Part shown: in pieces, positions 13,920 through 28,900 of the stretch
How positions within the stretch are numbered: position 1 is the stretch's first letter
How the letters are laid out: each line of letters begins with the position of its first letter
NCBI GenBank assembly: GCA_015039465.1
Contig: MU130553.1
Location: 90,882 to 150,006 of the forward strand
Direction: 5' to 3'
DNA length: 59,125 bases
Source: Phlegmacium glaucopus
Lineage: Eukaryota > Basidiomycota > Agaricomycetes > Agaricales > Cortinariaceae
Notes under the pieces: generated by a model
Database searches by the model: none
What the model saw: the letters and a program-made list of their open reading frames with translations, nothing else
What the model was told of the DNA's origin: nothing
Program-made: the position numbers and the translations under genes

Positions 13920-16056
13920 ATGCCTCAAACGGTTCCTGATGTCCGGCCTGATATATCTGATAAGTAAGTCTTCAAATATAATGCACGTCTTGAATGCCAG
14001 TGCACTCATCATTAAATAATCTGTTCTCAACAGCATTCGAACAAATGTAAGGAAATCCTCCACACAACCTTCCATCTTCTCCACGTGTATGCTAAGAGTT
14101 ATTCGTCAAGTACGTTGGATTAGCGAGCTTCGTTGTCCTGCTATGGGACCATGTCGATTCTTTTGCGGACGAGGTGAGAATCTCAAAAGCTGTATCCACG
14201 GCACGCTCTTATTTCCATGAGCTTTCATAGGTAGAGTACATTTGGAAAGCCAAACGGAAAGGCATCTGCAAGTATAGTCCTTCATCGCATCATTGTCAGG
14301 GGTCTGATGTATCTGATTTGCAGTCATTTACCTTTTTCTCTTTGTGCGTTCATGCAAAAATTCCAACCTCCGAGTCTACCGTTCATACCATTCCCTTATT
14401 CCCCCAGAATCGTTATTTCACGCCTTTGGCATTCATTATTAACCTCTACGGTATGCAGTGGCTAGTCATAAGCCCATTTCTTCAAAGGAAGAGTTATCAT
14501 CTGATTCTCCAAACGCAACCAGCATATTTATCTCCAAGTTGGACACCTGAAGTAAGTTTACTAGTATCTTGTCGACCTCTTCGTCCGTTTTCCAACGTAG
14601 AAAAAAAAAACAGAGGTTCCGGAAAAAAGACAGTTATAGATAGCACCGCAAGCTGATCATGACATCTCATAGATGTTCCCACTTTGTCCGCTACGAGGGA
14701 TGCACGTTCGCAATTGCCGTCGAAGTCGTTGGACTAATGATGCTTTTACGCATCAGCGCTATCTATCCGAAACAGAAATGGATAAGCAGAGGCCTGGCAT
14801 TGATTCTTATCATCGAGACCGCGGTGAACGCGTGGTTAATCAGTCGAGGCGAAGGTAAGCAATTACTATATGCCTGTTTGCACCTCAGTCGGAAGACATG
14901 GATTAACCCCTTATACTGGATATCCAGCGGTCCTACACAATCCAAATTCGGCCGTCCATGGTAAGCTTAAAAATAACTACCATCAAACTAAAGCTGCTAG
15001 CATTAACCTTTCTCCAAGCCTGTACCATGATTTATGAGGCAAGGTACGCTTGCTTCAACACATCGGCACCGCCGAAACCTATTCTAATTTGCTTTCCCAT
15101 AGAAGTGGTTGGGCTTCTGCGTCTGCATGGATACCTCTTTTCTACGATACCATAATCTTCGGATTGACACTCTATCGAACAGTGCCTCCTATTCGCCGTG
15201 AGGAAGCTGGTTATATCGTCAAAAGGCTCCTTGAAGATGGCCTTCTGTACTATAGGTACCAATTCACCCTTCAATTTATACAAACCGATCTTTTGAGCTT
15301 TTCCTTTTCATCGATCCAGTGTGATATTTTCTGTCACTTTCGTGTTGACATTCATGATTGTCACTGCCCCTCCGGGTACCAAAAATATTGCTGCCCAGTA
15401 AACGTCTTGCCTACAAGTATTATGTTGTTAATTTACTGACCATATTTTCTTTTCTTTTCATAGGATGGAACAATTGTAAGCTAACTTCGTCCATCTATGA
15501 CGAATGATTGGGCCTGAAACAGCGTTATCCAATCTCTTTCTGGTAGAATAACTGTTCGTGTTCTTTCTCACTTATCTAAAGATCGCGAGAAAAAAACTTA
15601 AATGCACGCCTTTTATTTAACAAGGTTGCAATGATGTCGAGGATAACAATCAACTTGAAGAGAGCAGGCGATATTTTTCGCAACAACACCGCACGTTCTT
15701 CACCAAAAACCCCCCTTTTTGACCACAGACGACGGCGCCGGCCCTCTTCCACACAATGGGACCATCCATTCAACACACCCGACGTTCCACGACTTTCAAC
15801 TGATAAAATGCCACTACCTCCGAGTCCGAGCCTGATCGACGATATGGCTGGGCGTTCCTCGTTCTCGAAAGCGAGTCACCCTGATCTCATCCATAAGCCA
15901 CCACCTCTGGTCGTAGCTAGTGATGTGACGGCTCGGCTCGGCTCTAGTGCCGCTGGCTTAGGCTCGGCTTTTGCAGGCTCAGGCTTGCTAAATCTCAGGC
16001 CGCACAAGCCATCATCATCACAGCTTTCGTATGGCTTAAGCTCTGCCTGGGCCTAG
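13920..16056 (+). CDS. DUF6533-family membrane protein, paralogue C, altered C-terminus
   Basis: Third DUF6533 gene. The start MPQTVPDVRPDISD, the 13-nt exon, the LWDHVDSFADE core, the GC-AG intron after KRKGI, NRYFTPLAFIINLY and AYLSPSWTPE are followed by CSHFVRYEGCTFAIAVEVV and LMMLLRISAIYP. The last exon begins VAMMSRITINLKRAGD as in the paralogues. From about 15921 it runs into unrelated DNA rich in GGCTCGGCTC, so the protein ends in about 45 foreign residues rich in Ala, Gly, Ser and Leu instead of the usual tail. The frame stays open to the stop at 16056. Whether this tail is tolerated is unknown. Confidence 0.72.
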
Positions 16057-16230
16057 GCCATGGCTTATGTACAAGTTGCCTGCTGTCGCTGTGCAATCCT
16101 CAAATCCACTACCAAAGAAACAGTTTTACGAATGTACATATATTTGAAGCTACAACCTATCTATGTTATTACTAGTTATCAGAATCATTGTTCATGGCCT
16201 GAAGCACAGCACTGGTGAGCCCCACAGCAA
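15921..16230. mobile_element. Probable insertion at the 3' end of DUF6533 gene C
   Basis: This stretch interrupts the similarity between module C and its neighbours. Paralogue C stops matching at GTCGTAGCTAG, and SMC3-like sequence resumes at about 16230 (GACTGAATCTGGGG). It begins with tandem GGCTCGGCTC motifs. I cannot define terminal repeats or a target duplication, so the element type is open. Confidence 0.4.
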
Positions 16231-16540
16231 GACTGAATCTGGGGTCTATGACTTCGAAAAGACGATACAAAGACCGGAAAGATTGCACCTTTCAGCAATT
16301 TTGTCAACGGCCCAAAGAGTCAAGACCTTGGCCAGTATCCTAACATCAACCTAACATAACTTATTACCTGACTCTATAAAACCAAATGTGCAGGTTACTT
16401 TATCCATCATACCTGAAAAAAGCCCTCTCAGTCGTCCTCAACTCGTCGCTACATAGCACGACTCTGAATCACTAGACTATCCACCTTCGAGTCCTCCCTC
16501 CACAAGTCCTTCCTCCTCTCCGTCAGTCAGCTCGTGCGAA
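16231..16540 (-). pseudogene. SMC3 remnant D (short hinge-side fragment)
   Basis: The shortest SMC3 remnant: two exon pieces flanking the intron before DTGQGL. They include the minus-strand equivalent of TDPRFN and the MMDK/SRASDELRTAE side of the first coiled coil. Small deletions and sequence drift leave no usable frame. It lies between DUF6533 genes C and D. Confidence 0.7.
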
Positions 16541-18214
16541 ATACCTTGATTGCCGGAAGCCGGCATGAGTCACGTTGCCAGCAGCACTGCCAACTGAGTC
16601 AACCGTACAACCATCAAACGTCATCTGCCTAATGACCCCACCAGATCACTTGATTTTCTGTTTCGATTTCAACCCGCTGCGCGTCCGAGTCACATCGTTG
16701 TAATATTGTAAGAGATTATCCATATAATATGATTCTAACCGCCCCCGCTAGGCTTCGACCAGCCACGACAAAAATTCATATCTTGTTGCGCTAAAATCTC
16801 ACCCGTTCGAGTCAGCTCTCAGCCACATTTACTAAGTATGAATCAACCCGCATACCCATCAACCGACACTGCCATAATCATCCAGCTCTTATCTGACCGA
16901 TAACGATGAAACTCGAGCCAAAGCGCTCAAGCGCTCAAGGCTCCAAATCTCTGTCAACTAGCACCACAACCGGAAACTGCGGTCCAGCGGAAAACTAAGC
17001 TCGAACTCCTCAAAATAACAAAAAACAGTCATATGACCCATTCGTCGTCTCCAAGGCCTAAATTTATGCAAACACATCGGTCCGCTATTTTGGCCCCAAA
17101 ACATCATAGAAGATCCCCCTTAAAACGTGGCTTTGATCGTCGAGCGCTGGTTTCTTGTAAATATTCCTGTTGCGTTCAAGTGGCCCTCGCCAGTCACAGA
17201 CAATTCTAGTGATTTGACTGGTTTGGGTCAAGAGTGGGTCAATGTTAGTAGCTCAAAGATGTCATAGTGCAGTGCCATCAGTATTTAAGGAAAATAGTTT
17301 CCGTGGGTTTCTCAATGTGAGCAACCTAGTTACAGCTAGTTTGGAAAACCTTGTGGGGTCAAGTTTTGTTTCGTTGACATATTATATTGATGCACAGACC
17401 TTAGGCTCAATCAAATCCCCTCTCAATCGCGATAATTGACACGAGATCTCAGTGTTAATTTCGAATTCAATACTCTCCGCCTTTTTTAAGTGGCCTCGAA
17501 AGGCACGACCATTCTTCGTAATTCGGCTTTTCATCAATCAACGAAAGGAAGTGACCCGACAAAGTTTTCTGAACTAGCTGTAAAACCCGGAAAACTTGAA
17601 AACCTACGTCCGATTTTCCGAAAACCTGCCTGGGGAGCAAGTACCGAAACCCGAGAAACTTACAAAACTTAAGGACGCATGCATGTTTTACAAACGTCAC
17701 GTGAAAATAAAATAGAAACAGCGCTTTCTACAGGGCAAAAATCAAAATTTCAGCAGCACCAAGTTTTAAAGAATTTCTTTGTCTATCGACTGAAATTTTG
17801 GAGGCGCTATTAAGATTTTTTTTTATGGCAGTTAATCAGGTGATGTTAGTAGAATGTGCATGCCATAGCTCCTAATGTGCATTAGCCCCTGAACCCCGGA
17901 AAACCAATGGAAACCGGGAATCTATTTTGCCAAAATGCTGATGGCCTTGATTGTCGGCAGCTTTCTTCTAAGTATACCCAGGTATCAATCTTGTTTGTTG
18001 AATAAACGATCCAAGAATAATACTCTTGTCAAAGTCACTCTCATGACGATTCTCCAATTTCCAGTCCTGGTTTACCCTGGACCTCCATTATTATATGTAA
18101 GGACCCCTTGCTTTACTATGATGCTACCCTCCTTCCAATTAAACTTCATTCTTCAATTCCCCTACCTTCATTCGCTTCTCTTTCCCTGAATCTCCACAGC
18201 TAGCGATTGACCAG
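16541..18214. other. Spacer/promoter block upstream of DUF6533 gene D
   Basis: Fourth copy of the repeated spacer. A segment at about 17.69-17.88 kb (AAACAGCGCTTTCTACAGGG) is not seen in the others. No gene is recognised. Confidence 0.55.
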
Positions 18215-20249
18215 ATGCCTCAAACGGTTCCTTCTCCCCAGTCTGATATATCTGATACGTAAGTCTTCAAATACAATGCACGTCTTGAATGCCAGTGCAC
18301 TCATTTAAATAATCTGTTCTCAACAGCATTCGAACAAATGTAAGGAAATCCTCCATACAACCTTCCATTTTCTCCACGCGCATGCTAAGAGTTATTCGTC
18401 AAGTACGTTGGATTAGCGAGCTTCGTTATTCTGCTATGGGACCATGTCGATTCTTTTGCGGACGAGGTGAGAATCTCAAAACCTATGTCCATGGCAGGCT
18501 CTTATTCGTATGAGCTTTCATAGGTAGAGTATATTTGGAAAGGCAAACGGAAAGGCATCTGCAAGTGTAGTCTCTCATTGCATTATTGTCAGGCGTCTGA
18601 TGTATCTGATTTGCAGTCATTTACCTTTTTCTCTTTGTGCGTTCATGCAAAAATTCCAACCTCCGAGTCTACCGTTCATATCATTCTCTCATTCCCCCAG
18701 AATCGTTATTTCACGCCTTTGGCATTCATTATTAACCTCTACGGTATGCAGTGGCTAGTCATAAGCCCATTTTTTCAAAGGAAGAGTTATCGTCTGATTC
18801 TCCAAACGCAACCAGCATATTTATCTCCAGTTTGGACACCCGAGGTAAGTTTACTAGTATCCTTCTCGACTTCTCTTTGTCACTTTTCTAACGTAGAAAG
18901 ACAAACAGAGGTCCGGAAAAAACACAACTATAGATAGCACCGCAAGCTGATCTTGACGTCTCACAGATGCACCCACTTTGTGCGCTACGAGGGATGCACG
19001 TTCGCAATTGCCGTCGAAGTTGTTGGACTAATGATGCTTTTACGCATCAACGCTCTCTATCCGCACCACAAATGGATAACCAGAGGCCTGGCATTGATTC
19101 TTGTTATCGAGACCGCGATGAACGTGTGGTTAATCAGTCGAGGCGAAGGTAAGTAATTACTATATGCCTGCTTGCACCTTTCAGAAGACATGGATTAACG
19201 CGTTATACTGGATTTTTTTGGATGTCCAGCGGTCCTACACAATCCAAATTCAGGCATCCATGGTAAGCTCAAAAATAACTACCATAGAACTAAAGCTGCT
19301 AGCATTATTAACCTTTCGCCAAGCCTGTACCATGATTTACGATGGAACGTACGCTTGCTTCAACACATCGACGTTGTCAAAACCTATTCTAATTTGCTCT
19401 CCCATAGAAGTGGCTGGGCTTCGACGTCCGCATGGATACCTCTTCTCTACGATACCATAATCTTCGGATTGACGCTCTATCGAACAGTGCCTCCTATTCG
19501 CCGTGAGGAAGCTGGTTATATCATCAAAAGGCTCCTTGAAGATGGCCTTCTGTACTATAGGTACCAATTCACCCTTCAATTTATACAAACCGATCTTTTG
19601 AGCCTTTCCTTTTCATCGATCCAGTGTGATATTTTCTGTCACTTTCGTGTTGACATTCATGATTGTCACTGCCCCTCCGGGTACCAAAAATATTGCTGCC
19701 CAGTAAATGTCTTGCCTACAAGTATTGCGTTGTTAATTTACTGACCATATCTTCTTTTCTTTTCATAGGATGGAACAATTGTAAGCTAACTTCGTCCATC
19801 TATGACGAATGATTCGATCTGAAACAGCGTTATCCAATCTCTTTCTGGTAGAATAACTGTTCGTGTTCTTTCTCACTTATCTAAAGATCGCGAGAGAAAA
19901 AAACTTAAATGCACGCCTTTTATTTAACAAGGTTGCAATGATGTCGAGGATAACAATCAACTTAAGGAGAGCAGGCAATCGTTTGCACGACGACGCCACC
20001 CTTTCATCACAGAAAACCTTCCTTTTCGACCGCGGACGACATCGCCGGTCCTCTTCCAGACAAGTATGGGACCATCCATCCATCACACTCGAGCCTCTAC
20101 AATTTTCAGCTGTACCTCCGAGTCTGATCGCTATTGACGATATAGCTGGGCGTGCCTCGTTCTTGAAGGAGGGTCACCCTGATCTCATCCATACGCCACT
20201 ACCTCTGGTCGTAGCACGGCCAAAGACTCCCCATATACCAATTGTCTAG
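18215..20249 (+). CDS. DUF6533-family membrane protein, paralogue D
   Basis: Fourth DUF6533 gene, nearest to the intact SMC3 and tail-to-tail with it (268 bp between the two stop codons). Spliced landmarks in order: MPQTVPSPQSDISD, the 13-nt exon (IRTN), LFVKYVGLASFVILLWDHVD, SFADE, VEYIWKGKRKG, the 20-nt exon, NRYFTPLAFIINLY, AYLSPVWTPE, CTHFVRYEGCTFAIAVEVVG, MMLLRINALYP, WASTSAWIPLLYDTII, SVIFSVTFVLTFMIV, a 12-nt exon (DGTI) and MMSRITINLRRAG. The tail is a little shorter than in A and B. No stop or frameshift was found. It is the likeliest ancestral partner of SMC3 in the duplicated module. Confidence 0.8.
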
Positions 20250-20517
20250 TACCTCATCAGATATACAAGGTTCCATCTAACGCTGGACATAAGTTACACA
20301 TAATGCATAAGTAGCGATTCGTTCTGGTGATAGGTCATATATCGCAGCAAGGCATCTCGAAAATACACAAATAATCTAAGCAGTTAACTAATAATAATCG
20401 TATAGAGGCGGGCGTAAACTGAACGAGCGGACAAGGGAAAATACAATACAGAAAGATTGGTATACAAAACACAGCAACTTGCAACTGAACAGAAAAGAAA
20501 AGGGTGAGATCTCATGA

Positions 20518-25032
<4,515 letters not shown>

Positions 25033-25148
25033 ATCAATAAAGGAAGCTGGTGTACGACGATACGCGGACCAGCCTGGCCACCGAAGCCTGATGGTACAAA
25101 GGTAGAAATGGTTCAATGTCTTTGAGAATGTGACAGCACGCGCTCGTG

Positions 25149-25170
25149 ACGCGTTGTTTGACCAACGCGT
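25149..25170. promoter_or_regulatory. Two MluI cell-cycle boxes upstream of SMC3
   Basis: Two perfect ACGCGT palindromes (25149-25154 and 25165-25170) lie about 117-138 bp upstream of the SMC3 start at 25032. ACGCGT is the binding core of the fungal MBF (Swi6/Mbp1-type) factor that drives G1/S genes, and cohesin genes are known targets in yeasts. The role here is inference from position and motif. Confidence 0.55.
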
Positions 25171-25561
25171 GGGCCGGATGTATTAGGGTGACTACAATTT
25201 ATGCTTAGAGAATATGAAACATATAATTCACCGCCAGCTGCTCTATAGTCTACTTTATTACAGGTAAATGCAGCTACGCGGCGTCGTATTTCAACATGTG
25301 CAAAAAAAATCTAAAAAGAAATAGACGCGGCTAAGGCACGACGTCCGAAGTAGGAGCCAAGTCAAAACGCTTGGCATATTCAGCCTCCCTGGCCTCGGCT
25401 GCTTCGCGCCATTGACCACCCTTCAACCAAACAAGCCCAGTGACCGATCCGCTCAGCAACATGATGCCTGCCCAAATCGTGTAAAGCCAACCTACAAAGA
25501 AAAATCAGCAAAATTGAAAACACCTTCGTTTAATTCGTTGTAAAATACATACCATCGCCTA

Positions 25562-25872
25562 TGGAAGGCTTGCGTGTTTAGCTAGCCTCACTGGTCGAAC
25601 AACAGACAGGACAAATGTATCTTCGTTGCACAGAGTAAGGTTATGGGTGGGCGTAGGTAACAATCATTAAGTAAACTCACCTTCGTTGCACAGAGTAAGG
25701 TTATGGGTGGGCGCAACGAAGGTGGGTGGTGAAAACTATATAGTCGAGTCCGCGTCATCTGAGTGTAATAGATGTCAACCTGAGAGCAACATCCGCTCGA
25801 AGTGCGACTCAGTGACGTCCTATCTACACGAGGTCCTCGGTTAGTGGTAAGGGGCCGAGGGGCATCCTTACA
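25562..25872 (-). repeat. 3' LTR of chromovirus 1
   Basis: 311-bp LTR; in element orientation it starts TGTAAGGATGCC and ends GCCTTCCA. It contains a TATA-like CTATATAG (about 25736-25743) and two copies of a stretch starting CTTCGTTGCACAGAGTAAGG about 60 bp apart. Confidence 0.95.
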
Positions 25873-25886
25873 CCCCTCCCCACTCG
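25873..25886 (-). other. Polypurine tract of chromovirus 1
   Basis: Purine run GAGTGGGGAGGGG in element orientation, immediately upstream of the 3' LTR (TGTAAGG). This is the expected place of the plus-strand primer. Confidence 0.8.
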
Positions 25887-25903
25887 AAAAAATTTGTACG
25901 TCG

Positions 25904-28900
25904 TTAAACGTCCGTGCCGTTCTCTGCTTCCCAAACGTCCAAGGCTTCGGTGTCCTCAAGCATTCTACCTGACAACCATTCGTCGTGGTCGCGGTCATAA
26001 CCCACCCATCTCACCAAGTATTGTTTCCCCCGTCCGCGACGTCGAGCATCAACAATCTTGTCGATCATGTTTTCCTCTGTACCGTCTTCGGTGACAACAG
26101 CACCTGGTCGAGTGAATTCGCGGTCTGGGAAGAGGGAGGGGTCATTCGGGACGAAGGGTTTCAGGAGGCTGGAGTGGAAACCTGGGAAGGTCTGTGGGTT
26201 GTTTGGGAGGCGCAGCGTATATTCGGATTTCTCAGGGAAGGTCTGGATGATTGTGTAGGGCCCATCATTCCGGGGCATGAACTTCGCAACGCGTCTTTTG
26301 TCCTTGCGTTTGTAGTTCCGGCGCCGGTTCTCTGTAGACAACATGACTAAATCACCTTCCTTGTACACAATCTCGGGTGCCCGGTGTTCATTCGCATGGT
26401 ACGCCTGTCGAATTTTTGCTGCAAGTAAGTTATCCTGGGCCTCAAGTTTGACATCAAGCTCCAAACGTTCGATGATTTGCCGTGCATCAACCTCAGCAGT
26501 CGTTAAATTGGCAGAGGCAGGGATCAGAGGGGGAATGAGACGGGGTGACCTGCCAGTCTTCAATTGGAAAGGCGAGAATCCGGTCGATGCGTTGACTGTG
26601 TTCATGATCGCGAAACGGATTCGGGGGAGCCTGGAGAGCCAACCCTTTTGGTTGTTGTCGACATGGTAGCGAATGGCTTGGTTGAGTGTCTTGTTTGTCC
26701 GCTCACTTGCACCATCTGTCTGAGGGTGGTATGCGGTCGACATCTTCAACTTGACACCCGTAAGCTTGTGTAGTGCTGACCAGAGCTCGGATGTAAAGAG
26801 GGGGTCACGGTCGGTGATAATCTGTCGCATGAGGCCATTTTCGCAGTACCATTCGTCAAAGAGGACAACAGCAATTTCAGCAGCAGTAGCGGTGGAGTGC
26901 ACTGGTGCGAGCCGCACTTCAGCCCCAAGAAGGTCTGTCATGGTGAGGATGGTGTCTTTTCCACCTTCTTCGGGCAGGGGGCCAACAAAGTCTAGTGCCA
27001 CAGCCTCGAAGCGGGCATCGGGTACTGGTAGAGGGTGTAGTGGGCCAGTGGGTTTGCTCGTGCGGCTCTTGTTGCGTTGACATGGGGAGCATGATGGGAT
27101 GTAGGCCTGTTCCAGGTCTCGTCGCATGTTTGGCCAGTAATATGAGTCACGTAGTGCCTCATAACTCTTGTCGAAACCAAAATGGCCCAGCGTGTCGTGG
27201 GCGAGGTTGTAGAAGAGTTCACGAACACAGGGTATGTTTGGAATGAGCAACCGACGACCAATGTATAGGAGGTTGTTCTCTTTTCGTGCGCCCTCGATAC
27301 TACCAGCCTTGATGTCTTTTGTCAGCTGTTTAGCGAAATCATCGTCCTGGTAACCAGCAATAATGTCCCTGAGCAGGGATTCATCAGCCGTGATGTCCAA
27401 GGTTGCGAGGGCAGCTGTTTGTAGCTGTGGAGATGGAGATCTTGTGTGGGCGAGGGCACATGCGGCAAACATCGGGCTTGGAGTAGCATCAGGCATGCGA
27501 GAGAGGGCGTCTGCGGCGGTATTGTCCTCCCCCCGGATGTATGTGATGTCATAATCAAAATCGGCTAAATACATAGACCAGCGCATCTGTCGACGAGACA
27601 TGTCTTTCTGAGATTGGAAATACTCGAGGGTACGATGGTCAGTGTATATCTTGAAATGTGTTCCAAGAAGACTTGTACGCCACTTCTTGAGGGCCTTGAC
27701 AATGGCTAGGAGTTCCTTCTCGTGGACAGGATAATTCTTCTCAGCATCGTTTAGTTGATATGAGTCGTAGGCCACTGGTCGTGCAGTGTCCCAAGTTTCT
27801 CCAAAGCTCAGCACTGCTCCCGTTCGGCGGTCACTGGCATCTGTTGTCACGAATATTTTCTTCGTCTGATCCTCGTAATCAATCACGGTCAGGCATTCTG
27901 TGCTGGTGACCAAGGCTTTGATCGCTTCGAAAGCTCTCTGGTGTTCGGGTGTCCATGCAGGGAAATCTCGATCACAGTCTTTGGTGGTAAGTGGTGTTAG
28001 GACACTGGTATGTTCAGCAAGCGCAGGGAGGAAGGCAGCAATGTAACGTGTGAGTCCTAAGAAACCTCGTACATTGGTTGCGGTGGTGGGCTGTGGCCAG
28101 TCAAGGATACGGTCAATCTTTCGAGGGTCTGCTTGTATCCCCGCTGCCGATATTTTGTGTCCGAGGAACGAGATGTCGGTGGAAAAGAGAGTTGTTTTAG
28201 CACCATTACAAAACAAATTGGCTCTACAGAGTGCTTCCAGTACTTTTGCAACATTAACTTCATGTTCTTCCACCGTTTGTGACCAGATTATAATATCATC
28301 AAGGTAGACATGACAGATTTTCCCAATGAGTTCCCGAAGTGCATCAGTCATGCGGCGCTGATGAGTCGATGGCGCGTTACATCCACCCATCGGCATAACA
28401 GTCCATTCATATAGTCCCCATGGGGTTCGAACAGCAGTAAGATGGATGTCATCAGGGTGGACGCGTGTTTGGAAGAACGAATTAGTCATGTCCATTTTTC
28501 CAAAGATCTTTCCTCGTGCACAATCAGCTAAGATGTCGTCTACCCGCAGTAAGGGAAAATTGTCCCTTATGGTGTTGGCATTTAATTCCCGGTAATCATT
28601 TACCCAACGGGGCGGTACAGTCAGGTCAGGGGCCCCATCACGGTATTTTGGGACACAGAAGGCAGGGGAGGCATGTTCAGATGACGAAGCGCGTATGCGG
28701 CCTGCATGTATGTGTTCGTCAAGGAGTTTCTTCCATGAGTCATGATATTTCTTTGGGGCTGAATAGCTGCGGCCTTTGACGGCCTTGTTGGGGTCTTTCA
28801 GACGGATTCGGTGGTAGATGTGGTTCGGAACATCAGTGGTGGTATCCGGTAAGCGCAAGGGGAAACGGTCCTCATATTTGTATCTCATTTCTGCATCTTT

